Shown piece after piece: positions 1 to 5,597 of a stretch of 6,395 nt of DNA. The first letter of the stretch is position 1; each line of letters opens with the position of its first letter. Source of the DNA: Akkermansiaceae bacterium. GTDB lineage: Bacteria > Verrucomicrobiota > Verrucomicrobiia > Verrucomicrobiales > Akkermansiaceae. The translations under genes were made by a program, and so were the position numbers. Below the pieces are notes generated by a model that saw only the letters and a program-made list of their open reading frames with translations, had not been told where the DNA came from and did no database searches. The stretch lies in contig JAQGPE010000729.1 of NCBI GenBank assembly GCA_028293225.1, positions 1 through 6,395 on the forward strand, given 5' to 3'.

Positions 1-1
1 G

Positions 2-36
2 TGGATGAGAGAAATGAGAAATTCATCTCTCATTCA
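2..36. other. Imperfect stem-loop at the window edge, downstream of metE
   Basis: ATGAGAG (5-11) pairs with CTCTCAT (27-33). Outside it, positions 2-4 pair with 34-36, including one G-U. Inside it, after a two-base bulge, ATGA (14-17) pairs with TCAT (23-26), leaving a 5-nt loop. It lies about 130 nt past the metE stop. Any U-tract for minus-strand termination would lie beyond position 1 and cannot be seen, so a terminator role is only a possibility. It could also be a terminator or leader element of the unseen neighbouring gene. Confidence 0.45.
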
Positions 37-38
37 AA

Positions 39-69
39 AATCAGTTAATCAGCAAATCAGTCCAATCAG
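39..69. repeat. Four direct AATCAG repeats at 8-9 bp spacing
   Basis: AATCAG occurs exactly at 39-44, 47-52, 55-60 and 64-69, with 2-3 bp spacers. On the opposite strand it reads as CTGATT repeated. The array lies in non-coding sequence past the metE stop and is more AT-rich than the genes around it. No function is evident. It is too short and irregular for CRISPR, and the units are shorter than typical replication-origin iterons. Confidence 0.6.
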
Positions 70-121
70 TGAACCCATAGCCCGAATCTCCGTTCAGTCA
101 TTCTCTACCCCAAGCTCCAAA

Positions 122-145
122 CTTTGCGCCCTTCGCGTCTTTGCG
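122..145. repeat. Short tandem-like CTTTGCG/CTTCGCG repeats
   Basis: CTTTGCG (122-128), CTTCGCG (131-137) and CTTTGCG (139-145) recur at 8-9 bp intervals. On the minus strand this reads CGCAAAG, CGCGAAG, CGCAAAG. I recall similar CGCAAAG-type runs between genes in several environmental bacteria, including planctomycetes and verrucomicrobia, but this is memory and not a search. The array begins about 20 bp past the metE stop, so it would lie in the metE 3' untranslated region. No hairpin with a U-tract is visible here. Confidence 0.5.
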
Positions 146-167
146 GTTCCATTTCTTCAGCCCTTCG

Positions 168-2522
168 TCATGCGGAAACCAACTCCCCCGCCGCAACCCG
201 CAGCGCCTTCGCCGCCGCCACCATGTTCACCAGCGCCGGCTCGACCTCCGCCCAGCCGCGGGTCTTCAGGCCGCAGTCCGGATTAACCCACAGATTCCCT
301 TCCGGGATCACGCTGCGCGCCTTCACCATCAGGTTCTCCATTTCCTGCGTCGCCGGCACCCGCGGCGAGTGGATGTCATAGACGCCCGGCCCGATCTCGT
401 TCGGATACTTGAATTCCACAAAGGCCTCCAACAGCTCCATGTTCGAGCGCGAGGTCTCGATGGTGATCACGTCCGCGTCCATATCGGCGATCGCCCCGAT
501 GATGTCGTTGAACTCCGAGTAGCACATGTGCGTATGGATCTGGGTCTCATCCTTCACCCCGTTGGCGGTGAGGCGGAACGACTCCACCGCCCAGTCCAGG
601 TATTCCTGCCACTCCGACTTGCGCAGAGGCAGGCCTTCCCGCAGCGCGGCCTCGTCGATCTGGATCACCCGCACGCCGGCCTTTTCCAGATCCAGCACTT
701 CATCGCGCATCGCCAAAGCCAGTTGCTTGCACGAAACCGAGCGCGGCTGGTCGTCCCGCACGAAGGACCAGTTCAGGATCGTGACAGGACCGGTCAGCAT
801 GCCCTTCATCGGACGGCTCGTCAGCGACTGCGCGTAGGTGCTCCATTGCACCGTCATCGGCTGCGGGCGGATGATGTCGCCGAACAGGATCGGCGGCTTC
901 ACGCAGCGCGAGCCGTAGGACTGCACCCAGCCGAACTGGCTGAAAGCATAGCCGTCCAGCTGCTCGCCGAAATACTCCACCATGTCGTTGCGCTCGAACT
1001 CGCCGTGCACCGGCATGTCGATCCCGATCTCGTCCTGCCAGGCCACGCACTTGCGCGTCTCCTCCTTCAAAAACGTCTCATACTCCGCCTCGCCCAGCGT
1101 GCCCTTCTTCCACTTCGCCCGCGCCGCGCGCACCTCGGCGGTCTGCGGAAAGGACCCGATCGTGGTGGTCGGGAACAGCGGCAGCTTCAGCTTGGCGCGC
1201 TGCAGCTTCTGGCGCTCCGGAAACGCTGACGCACGCCGGCTGTCCGCAGGCGTGACCGCCGCGAGACGCTCCTTCACCGCCGAGTTATGAATGCGCGGGC
1301 TTTCCCGGCGGCGCTGCTGACTCGCCCGGTTTGCCTCCAGCGCGGCGGCATCCTCTTCACTCGCCAGCAGGTTCCGCAGCGTCACCACCTCGACCAGCTT
1401 CTCGTCGGCAAAGGCCAGCCAGTCCCTGATCTCCGCATCCAGCTTCTTCTCTCCGGCCAGCGTGACCGGCGAATGCAGCAGCGAGCAGGAAGCCGACACC
1501 CACAGCCGCTCCGCCCCCACCTTCGCCTCGGCCTTTTTCAGCAGCGCCAGCGAGGCTTCAAAATCGTTCTTCCAGATGTTCCGCCCATCCACCACACCCA
1601 GCGACAGGATCTTCCCCTCCGGGAACGCCGCGATCAAGGCATCCACCTCCGCCTCGCCGCGCACCGCATCGTAGTGCAGCGCCGCCACCGGCAGGCTCAG
1701 GAACAGCGGCAGATTGTCGCGCAGTTCGCCGAAGTACGTCGCCACCAGTAGTTTCGCGGAGCCCGCCGCCCGCGCCAGCCGCCCGTAGCTGGCCGCAAAG
1801 GCCTCGCGCTGCCGCTCATCCAAATCCAGCGCCAGCACCGGCTCGTCGAGCTGGATCCACTCCGCGCCCTCCGCCGCCAGACGGCCGAGGATTTCCTCAT
1901 ACACCGGCAGCAGCCTCTCCAGCAGCTCGAAGCGGTCGAACTCCGGGTTCGCCGGGTCCTGCACCTTGCCCAGCGTCAGGTAGCTGACCGGCCCGATCAG
2001 CACCGGCTTGGCCCGCAGCCCCAGCGCCTTCGCCTCGGCGAATTCGTCGAAAATCTTCGTGTCGGAAAGCTTGAACTCCGTCGCCGCGCGGAACTCCGGG
2101 ACGATGTAGTGGTAGTTGGTGTCGAACCACTTGGTCATCTCACCGGCGAAGCCCGCCGTGGTCCCGCAGCTCCCGCCGCTGCAATCGGCAGCACCCTCCG
2201 CCTTGGTCTCGCGGGCGCCGCGGGCGATCTGGAAACGCACGTCCAGCCCCGCGTTCTTCCCATCCCACGCGAAACGCGCCGGCACGTTGCCGAACAGGCA
2301 GGCCGCATCCAGCACCTGGTCGTAGAAGGAAAAGTCATTGCACGGCACCAGCTCGATCCCCGCCGCCGCCTGCTTCCGCCAGTTACGCTTGCGCAGGTCC
2401 CTGCCGATCGCCTCCAGCGCCGCCCGCGGGATCTCGCCCTTCCAGTACAGCTCGGTGGCCTTCTTCAGTTCGCGTTGTTCCCCGATGCGCGGGTATCCCA
2501 AAAGGTGCGTGTGCGTGCTCAT
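168..2522 (-). CDS. metE: Cobalamin-independent methionine synthase MetE
   Basis: 5-Methyltetrahydropteroyltriglutamate-homocysteine S-methyltransferase: cytosolic, zinc-dependent, the last step of methionine synthesis without B12. The 784-residue product (E. coli: 753) has the duplicated barrel layout. The N-terminal half starts at [15 protein letters not shown] and contains [17 protein letters not shown] (128-144). The C-terminal catalytic half starts near [11 protein letters not shown] (451-461). By alignment from memory to E. coli MetE, the zinc ligands are His665, Cys667, Glu689 and Cys750. Homocysteine contacts are IGS (455-457), Glu508 and Asp623, and the catalytic His is 718. All are present. 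A Gly/Ala insert with Cys114 and Cys119 (about 107-126) accounts for part of the extra length. The start at [14 protein letters not shown] is preferred over one 11 codons upstream because it matches the family N-terminus and has a GGTGGA site in front. It is divergent from metR, which very likely activates it. Confidence 0.97.
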   Translation of the reverse strand: MSTHTHLLGYPRIGEQRELKKATELYWKGEIPRAALEAIGRDLRKRNWRKQAAAGIELVPCNDFSFYDQVLDAACLFGNVPARFAWDGKNAGLDVRFQIARGARETKAEGAADCSGGSCGTTAGFAGEMTKWFDTNYHYIVPEFRAATEFKLSDTKIFDEFAEAKALGLRAKPVLIGPVSYLTLGKVQDPANPEFDRFELLERLLPVYEEILGRLAAEGAEWIQLDEPVLALDLDERQREAFAASYGRLARAAGSAKLLVATYFGELRDNLPLFLSLPVAALHYDAVRGEAEVDALIAAFPEGKILSLGVVDGRNIWKNDFEASLALLKKAEAKVGAERLWVSASCSLLHSPVTLAGEKKLDAEIRDWLAFADEKLVEVVTLRNLLASEEDAAALEANRASQQRRRESPRIHNSAVKERLAAVTPADSRRASAFPERQKLQRAKLKLPLFPTTTIGSFPQTAEVRAARAKWKKGTLGEAEYETFLKEETRKCVAWQDEIGIDMPVHGEFERNDMVEYFGEQLDGYAFSQFGWVQSYGSRCVKPPILFGDIIRPQPMTVQWSTYAQSLTSRPMKGMLTGPVTILNWSFVRDDQPRSVSCKQLALAMRDEVLDLEKAGVRVIQIDEAALREGLPLRKSEWQEYLDWAVESFRLTANGVKDETQIHTHMCYSEFNDIIGAIADMDADVITIETSRSNMELLEAFVEFKYPNEIGPGVYDIHSPRVPATQEMENLMVKARSVIPEGNLWVNPDCGLKTRGWAEVEPALVNMVAAAKALRVAAGELVSA

Positions 2523-2618
2523 TCCGGCATCCACCGTAGGGCCCCGCCGCATCATTACGGTAGCGCATTGTTTTTATGATGGTCATTCAAAAACGTGATG
2601 ATCATTTTTCCCGCCATC
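2523..2618. promoter_or_regulatory. Divergent metE/metR promoter region
   Basis: This 96-bp spacer separates the two divergent start codons. Its centre (about 2565-2612) is strongly AT-rich compared with the GC-rich genes on both sides, as expected for back-to-back promoters. TATGAT (2575-2580, plus strand) matches the -10 consensus at five of six positions and would give metR a leader of about 30 nt. No good -35 lies at the right distance upstream, which fits activator dependence. No clear metE promoter on the minus strand could be fixed. The spacer is too short to hold a cobalamin or SAM riboswitch. Confidence 0.6.
2530..2535 (-). promoter_or_regulatory. Ribosome binding site of metE
   Basis: On the minus strand GGTGGA lies 7 nt before the ATG at 2522, one mismatch from GGAGGA. 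It supports the internal start over the ATG at 2555, which has no such site. It is the only convincing Shine-Dalgarno-like sequence at any start in this window. Confidence 0.55.
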
Positions 2619-2623
2619 ATGAT
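2576..2623. promoter_or_regulatory. Candidate MetR operator: three phased dyads
   Basis: Three small palindromes follow one another: ATGA-TGG-TCAT (2576-2586), ATGATCAT (2598-2605) and ATCATGAT (2616-2623). Their centres are about 20 and 18 bp apart, roughly two helical turns each. ATGATGG (2576-2582) and CCATCAT (2614-2620) also form a perfect 7-bp inverted repeat around the middle dyad. Phased sites across a divergent promoter suit a tetrameric LysR-type regulator. The E. coli MetR consensus TGAA-N5-TTCA is not present in exact form, so the assignment to MetR rests on position and symmetry. The third dyad overlaps the metR start codon. Confidence 0.45.
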
Positions 2624-3533
2624 CGAACTCCGGCATCTCAAAGCCCTGGTCGCCGTCGCCGAAACCGGCAATCTCTCGAAGGCCGGCAAACGCCTGAATC
2701 TCTCCCAGCCCGCCCTCTCCCACCAGATGCGCGCCCTGGAGGAACACGTCGGTGCCGAGCTCTTCCAGCGCAAGAGCAGCCCGCTGAAGCTCAGCCCGGC
2801 CGGCGACCGCCTGCTCACCACCGCCTACCAGGTCGAGAAGCTCATCATGCAAAGCGAGCGCGACCTCGCCCGCATCGCCGAGGGCAAGGCCGGCCAACTG
2901 CGCATCGCCGTGGAGTGCCACTCGTGCTTCGACTGGCTCATGCCCAGCATGGACGCCTTCCGCGAGGGCTGGCCGGAAGTGGAAATGGATCTGGTCTCCG
3001 GCTTCCAGCCCGATCCCGTCGGCCTGCTGAACGAAGACCTCGCCGACCTGGTCATCGTCTCCAGCGCCAGGCCGCGCCCGGGCATCGTCTACCACCCGCT
3101 CTTCCGCTACGAGGTCCTGGCCCTGGTCGCCAAGAACCACCCCTACGCCACCAAGGCCTTCCTCACCGCCAGGGATTTCGCGAAGCAGACACTCGTGACG
3201 TATCCCATCCCCGACGACCGCATCGACGTCATCCGCGAAGTACTACGTCCGGCCAACATCGACCCGCCGCGCCGCAGGACCGAGCTGACCGTGGCGATCC
3301 TCCAGCTCGTCGCCAGCCACCGCGCCATCGCCGCCATGCCCGGCTGGGCCGTCCAGCCCTTCCTGGACCGCAACTACGTCGCCTCCCGTCCCATCCGCAA
3401 AAATGGCCTCTTCGCCAATCTCTACGCCGCCACCACCGCGGAGCGCGCCGCCTCCGTCTACATGACCGAGTTCCTCGACACCATGCGCCGCATCAGCTTC
3501 TCCAGCCTCAAAGGCATCGAACTCGCCGAGTAA
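2619..3533 (+). CDS. metR: LysR-family methionine regulator MetR
   Basis: Transcriptional regulator of methionine genes; in enterobacteria MetR activates metE and metH with homocysteine as coactivator. The 304-residue product has a winged helix-turn-helix at about residues 1-65, with LSQPALSHQMRALEEHVGAELFQR typical of LysR proteins split here as helix and wing. A linker helix (66-90) and a periplasmic-binding-like effector domain follow. Within the effector domain ECHSC (99-103) and WPEVEMD (118-124) closely match E. coli MetR, which has ECHSC and WPQVEMD, and separate it from other LysR members. The start MIELRHLKAL aligns with E. coli MIEVKHLKTL. The in-frame GTG at 2595 and ATG at 2598 would add residues unlike the family, and none of the three has a Shine-Dalgarno site. 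It is divergent from metE, the classical arrangement, and probably represses itself through the shared spacer. Confidence 0.94.
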   Translation: MIELRHLKALVAVAETGNLSKAGKRLNLSQPALSHQMRALEEHVGAELFQRKSSPLKLSPAGDRLLTTAYQVEKLIMQSERDLARIAEGKAGQLRIAVECHSCFDWLMPSMDAFREGWPEVEMDLVSGFQPDPVGLLNEDLADLVIVSSARPRPGIVYHPLFRYEVLALVAKNHPYATKAFLTARDFAKQTLVTYPIPDDRIDVIREVLRPANIDPPRRRTELTVAILQLVASHRAIAAMPGWAVQPFLDRNYVASRPIRKNGLFANLYAATTAERAASVYMTEFLDTMRRISFSSLKGIELAE

Positions 3534-3561
3534 AAACAGCCCTCCGCCCCATGCCTGCCAA

Positions 3562-3706
3562 GTGGCTGACACGTCCCGTGGCTGCTCGGAAAGCTCAAGG
3601 CCGCAGGCCGCACATCATCAACTCGCCTTGCACAAGACCACACCCTCCGTGCTGCGGGACGCCTGTCGAAGGTGGCTGAAGCGGGACGCATCAGCCACCG
3701 TCGACA
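3562..3706. repeat. Palindromic element with inverted ends (REP/BIME- or MITE-like)
   Basis: The 17 nt at 3562-3578, read on the minus strand (CGGGACGTGTCAGCCAC), match 3682-3698 (CGGGACGCATCAGCCAC) at 15 of 17 positions. The two are therefore inverted copies bounding a segment of about 137 bp. GCGGGACGC also occurs directly repeated at 3654-3662 and 3681-3689. The right end is part of a strong hairpin. No transposase gene and no clear target-site duplication is visible. A paired REP (BIME) or a small non-autonomous inverted-repeat element are the two readings. The element fills most of the 215-bp gene-free spacer 3534-3748, in which I see no coding sequence. Confidence 0.45.
3664..3706. repeat. 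43-nt imperfect hairpin palindrome
   Basis: TGTCGA (3664-3669) pairs with TCGACA (3701-3706). After one A/G mismatch, GGTGGCTGA (3671-3679) pairs with TCAGCCACC (3691-3699). After one A/A mismatch, GCG (3681-3683) pairs with CGC (3687-3689) around a GGA loop. That is 18 paired positions with two mismatches. There is no T-run on either side, so it is not a classical Rho-independent terminator, although it could stall or shield transcripts of metR or of the operon starting 43 bp downstream. Confidence 0.75.
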
Positions 3707-3748
3707 AGCGCCGCGCGGCACCCGTCCGGCAACAGCATTCCACCCTCC

Positions 3749-4150
3749 ATGAACCACCCCCTCCGCCGCTCCCGCCTCTTCTGGTCCGGGCTCCTGTCCA
3801 TCATCTTCCTGATCTGGGCTTGGTCCGACTCTCGGAATAACAGCACCACCTTCGGCGGCGGCCCGGTCGCCATCACCAGCGCCAACAGCCTGATCATGGT
3901 CACACTGAACAACAGCGTGCCTTGGCCCATCGATGGAAGCCGGCTGCCCATCCCCGCAGCCGACCGCCGCGAAAGCTTCCCGAGCGCCGGTCGCCGCGAA
4001 TTTGCCGTCGATGAGGTGAAATTCGAATTTGTCTGGGTGCCCTACTTCCCGGTCATCTCCGTCCTTAGTGTGCTCTGGCTCGGCCTGCTCCTGGGCCGCA
4101 CGCTCGTCCGCCGCCGCCGCTCTCGCCAGCACAATCCTTCCACCCCATGA
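3749..4150 (+). CDS. Small two-pass membrane protein, first of a tandem paralogous pair
   Basis: Unrecognised family, 133 residues. A short basic N-terminus (LRRSR) precedes a membrane segment at about 10-25 (LFWSGLLSIIFLIWAW). Next comes a DS turn and a polar middle part of about 70 residues with VPWP at 57-60, then a second membrane segment at about 97-116 and a tail RRRRSR. By the positive-inside rule, both ends would be cytoplasmic and the middle part periplasmic. It shares 26 of the first 60 residues with the next protein without a gap, so the two arose by duplication. Its TGA overlaps the next ATG (ATGA). No Shine-Dalgarno site precedes the ATG; the leader is pyrimidine-rich (CCACCCTCC). 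Codon use fits the neighbouring genes. The coding call is supported by the conservation between paralogues; function is unknown. Confidence 0.8.
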   Translation: MNHPLRRSRLFWSGLLSIIFLIWAWSDSRNNSTTFGGGPVAITSANSLIMVTLNNSVPWPIDGSRLPIPAADRRESFPSAGRREFAVDEVKFEFVWVPYFPVISVLSVLWLGLLLGRTLVRRRRSRQHNPSTP

Positions 4151-4590
4151 CCTACCCCCTCCACCGCTCCCTCCTCTTCTGGTCCGGCCTCTTCTGCGTC
4201 GCCTTCCTCCTCTGGGCCTGGACGGATTCCGGCACTCATCGATCCGGCGCCAGCCTCCGCAGAGTCGCCATCATCAGCTCGGCCGGCCGGGTGACCTTCG
4301 CCGTGAATCTCGGCTTTCCCTGGCCCGAGACCGCCCAGCGCAATCTCCAATCCCCCAGCTCGGACAGCGGCATCCTCGCACAGCACGGTTACCATGAAAT
4401 CCGCGAAGACGCCGTGAAAATCAACCTCTTCACGGTCAACTACCTCATGTTGATCGCCTTCTTCACCGCCGCCTGGCTCGCCCTCCTCCTCTGGCGCATC
4501 CGCCGCCACCGCCGCCTCGCCACCCCTCCGGAAAATCCCGGCGAAGAAGTCACGCCGCCCGCCGTATCAAGCAGCCACCCTCTCCCATGA
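4147..4590 (+). CDS. Small two-pass membrane protein, second of the tandem pair
   Basis: Unrecognised family, 147 residues, paralogue of the gene directly upstream. Shared positions include LFWSGL (10-15), WAW (23-25), DS (27-28), VAI (40-42) and PWP (58-60), all at identical residue numbers. The first membrane segment is about 10-25 and the second about 98-116 (NYLMLIAFFTAAWLALLLW). A basic stretch RIRRHRR follows, then an extra Pro/Glu/Ser-rich tail of about 25 residues that the first copy lacks. The middle part has diverged strongly while the membrane framework is kept, suggesting that the periplasmic part is what differs in job. It overlaps both neighbours by 4 bp (ATGA), so translation is probably coupled. 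There is no Shine-Dalgarno site, and the leader is CTTCCACCCC. No function can be assigned. Confidence 0.8.
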   Translation: MTYPLHRSLLFWSGLFCVAFLLWAWTDSGTHRSGASLRRVAIISSAGRVTFAVNLGFPWPETAQRNLQSPSSDSGILAQHGYHEIREDAVKINLFTVNYLMLIAFFTAAWLALLLWRIRRHRRLATPPENPGEEVTPPAVSSSHPLP

Positions 4591-5516
4591 AACCTCTGGC
4601 CCTCCTCCTGCTCCTCGGCCTCTCCTTCATCCCCGCCGCCCGCGCGGAGGCGTGGCCGGACCACTACATCGTGGCAGAAGGCGGCACCTCGCCCGATGAC
4701 CGCTACGGCATCCTCTGGCTCGAAAAGGCCTACGCCCTGGATCACGACGGCCCGGAGGTCGACCGCGCTCTGCACACCAACTACCTGGTCGATCTGAAGA
4801 CCAAAAAGGTCATCTCCGCCTTCACCTGTTCCAGTGTTTTCCAGGGCGCCAATCACAACACCCTGCAAACCATCTGGGCGGACGACGACTCCTGGTGCTT
4901 CGCCATCTACCAGAACAAGTGGTCCTTCAACAGCATCCACCTCCTGCAACTCACCCCACAGGGCGGCCTCAAAAGATCCATCGATATCGGCAAGCGCATC
5001 CTCGCCGCCGCCGGCCACACCGGCCTGGATTACGGATACTACGGCGCCCACGCAACCGGAAACGGCCGTCTCGAAATCGGCGCCACCGGCACCACCGAGC
5101 CAAAGTTTTTCATCGGCGGCAATCCACTGGACGAAGAGCGCCAAAAAAAGATCGTGAGCATGAACTTCGCCGGCGTCCTCGACCTCGCCACCGGCAAGTG
5201 GCTCTCCGCCCGCAGCCGCCCGCTTTCCTCTCAGGATTATCGCACCATCAGCGGCGGCCTCGATGCCGCCTGGGAGACCACCAGCTTGGTCCCCGGCGAC
5301 CTCGGCCCCTCGAAATCCCGCACCGCGCTTCTGGAGACGTATCTCAACGATGTCTACGCCGCCCTCAAAATCCTCTACCCGCCCACCCGCTTCGAGGCCC
5401 TGAAACAGGAGCAGCTCCAGTGGCTGAAAACCCGCGGCGAACCCGGCAACCGCGCCGGCCACGAAAAGACCCGCGACCGCATCCGCGCACTCGGCGAGCG
5501 CGCCAACGCCGTCTGA
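4587..5516 (+). CDS. Secreted protein with LprI/DUF1311-like C-terminus
   Basis: 309 residues with a clear Sec signal peptide: a Lys at position 3, a Leu-rich core, and predicted cleavage after AARA at residue 20. Residues about 21-235 are not recognised. They hold alternating short hydrophobic strands and phrases such as SPDDRYGILW and DDDSWCFAIYQNKWSF, suggesting a beta-rich fold. Residues about 250-305 resemble the LprI/DUF1311 helical domain: LNDVYAAL, then LKQEQLQWLKTR, then a charged helix. The two Cys usual in that domain are absent, so the match is a pattern judgement only. LprI family members include lysozyme inhibitors, but that role should not be carried over on this evidence. The start overlaps the upstream stop (ATGA), making it third in a coupled operon with two small membrane proteins, which may be partners. 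Likely periplasmic. Confidence 0.85.
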   Translation: MKPLALLLLLGLSFIPAARAEAWPDHYIVAEGGTSPDDRYGILWLEKAYALDHDGPEVDRALHTNYLVDLKTKKVISAFTCSSVFQGANHNTLQTIWADDDSWCFAIYQNKWSFNSIHLLQLTPQGGLKRSIDIGKRILAAAGHTGLDYGYYGAHATGNGRLEIGATGTTEPKFFIGGNPLDEERQKKIVSMNFAGVLDLATGKWLSARSRPLSSQDYRTISGGLDAAWETTSLVPGDLGPSKSRTALLETYLNDVYAALKILYPPTRFEALKQEQLQWLKTRGEPGNRAGHEKTRDRIRALGERANAV

Positions 5517-5597
5517 AAAAATCGGCGCCCTGACCTCCATCCCCGCCCCGCCTCCGCGAACTTGTCATTCCCACCCGGAATCGCCTGAATGGCAGGC

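Noticed and set aside
39..69. CRISPR array or replication iterons
   Set aside because: Units are only 6 bp with 2-3 bp spacers; there are no spacers of CRISPR length, and no replication gene or DnaA boxes are nearby.
141..1229. Long plus-strand open frame of 362 codons opposite metE
   Set aside because: It lies wholly antisense to the metE coding sequence and codes for an Arg/His/Leu-rich product with no recognisable motifs. This is the usual shadow of a GC-rich gene with third-position bias.
2523..2618. Cobalamin or SAM riboswitch before metE
   Set aside because: The whole divergent spacer is 96 bp, too short for a cobalamin aptamer plus promoter, and no SAM aptamer helices or conserved core could be found.
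2576..3679. Plus-strand open frame of 367 codons overlapping metR
   Set aside because: Its translation is an Arg/Pro/His-rich shadow in another frame of metR, which is identified with confidence.
3458..4132. Minus-strand open frame crossing the palindromic spacer
   Set aside because: It runs from inside the first small membrane protein gene through the repeat to the end of metR. Parts of its translation resemble the plus-strand reading only because the DNA there is palindromic.
4440..5540. Minus-strand open frame of 366 codons opposite the secreted protein gene
   Set aside because: The product is Gly/Ala/Val-rich without a family signature. The plus-strand frame has a signal peptide, ATGA coupling and a domain-like C-terminus, so this one is a shadow.
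5563..5591. Sigma70-like promoter (TTGTCA then CTGAAT) before the last gene
   Set aside because: The -35 is good, but the -10 matches only three of six positions and overlaps the possible ATG at 5589. This level of match is expected by chance.
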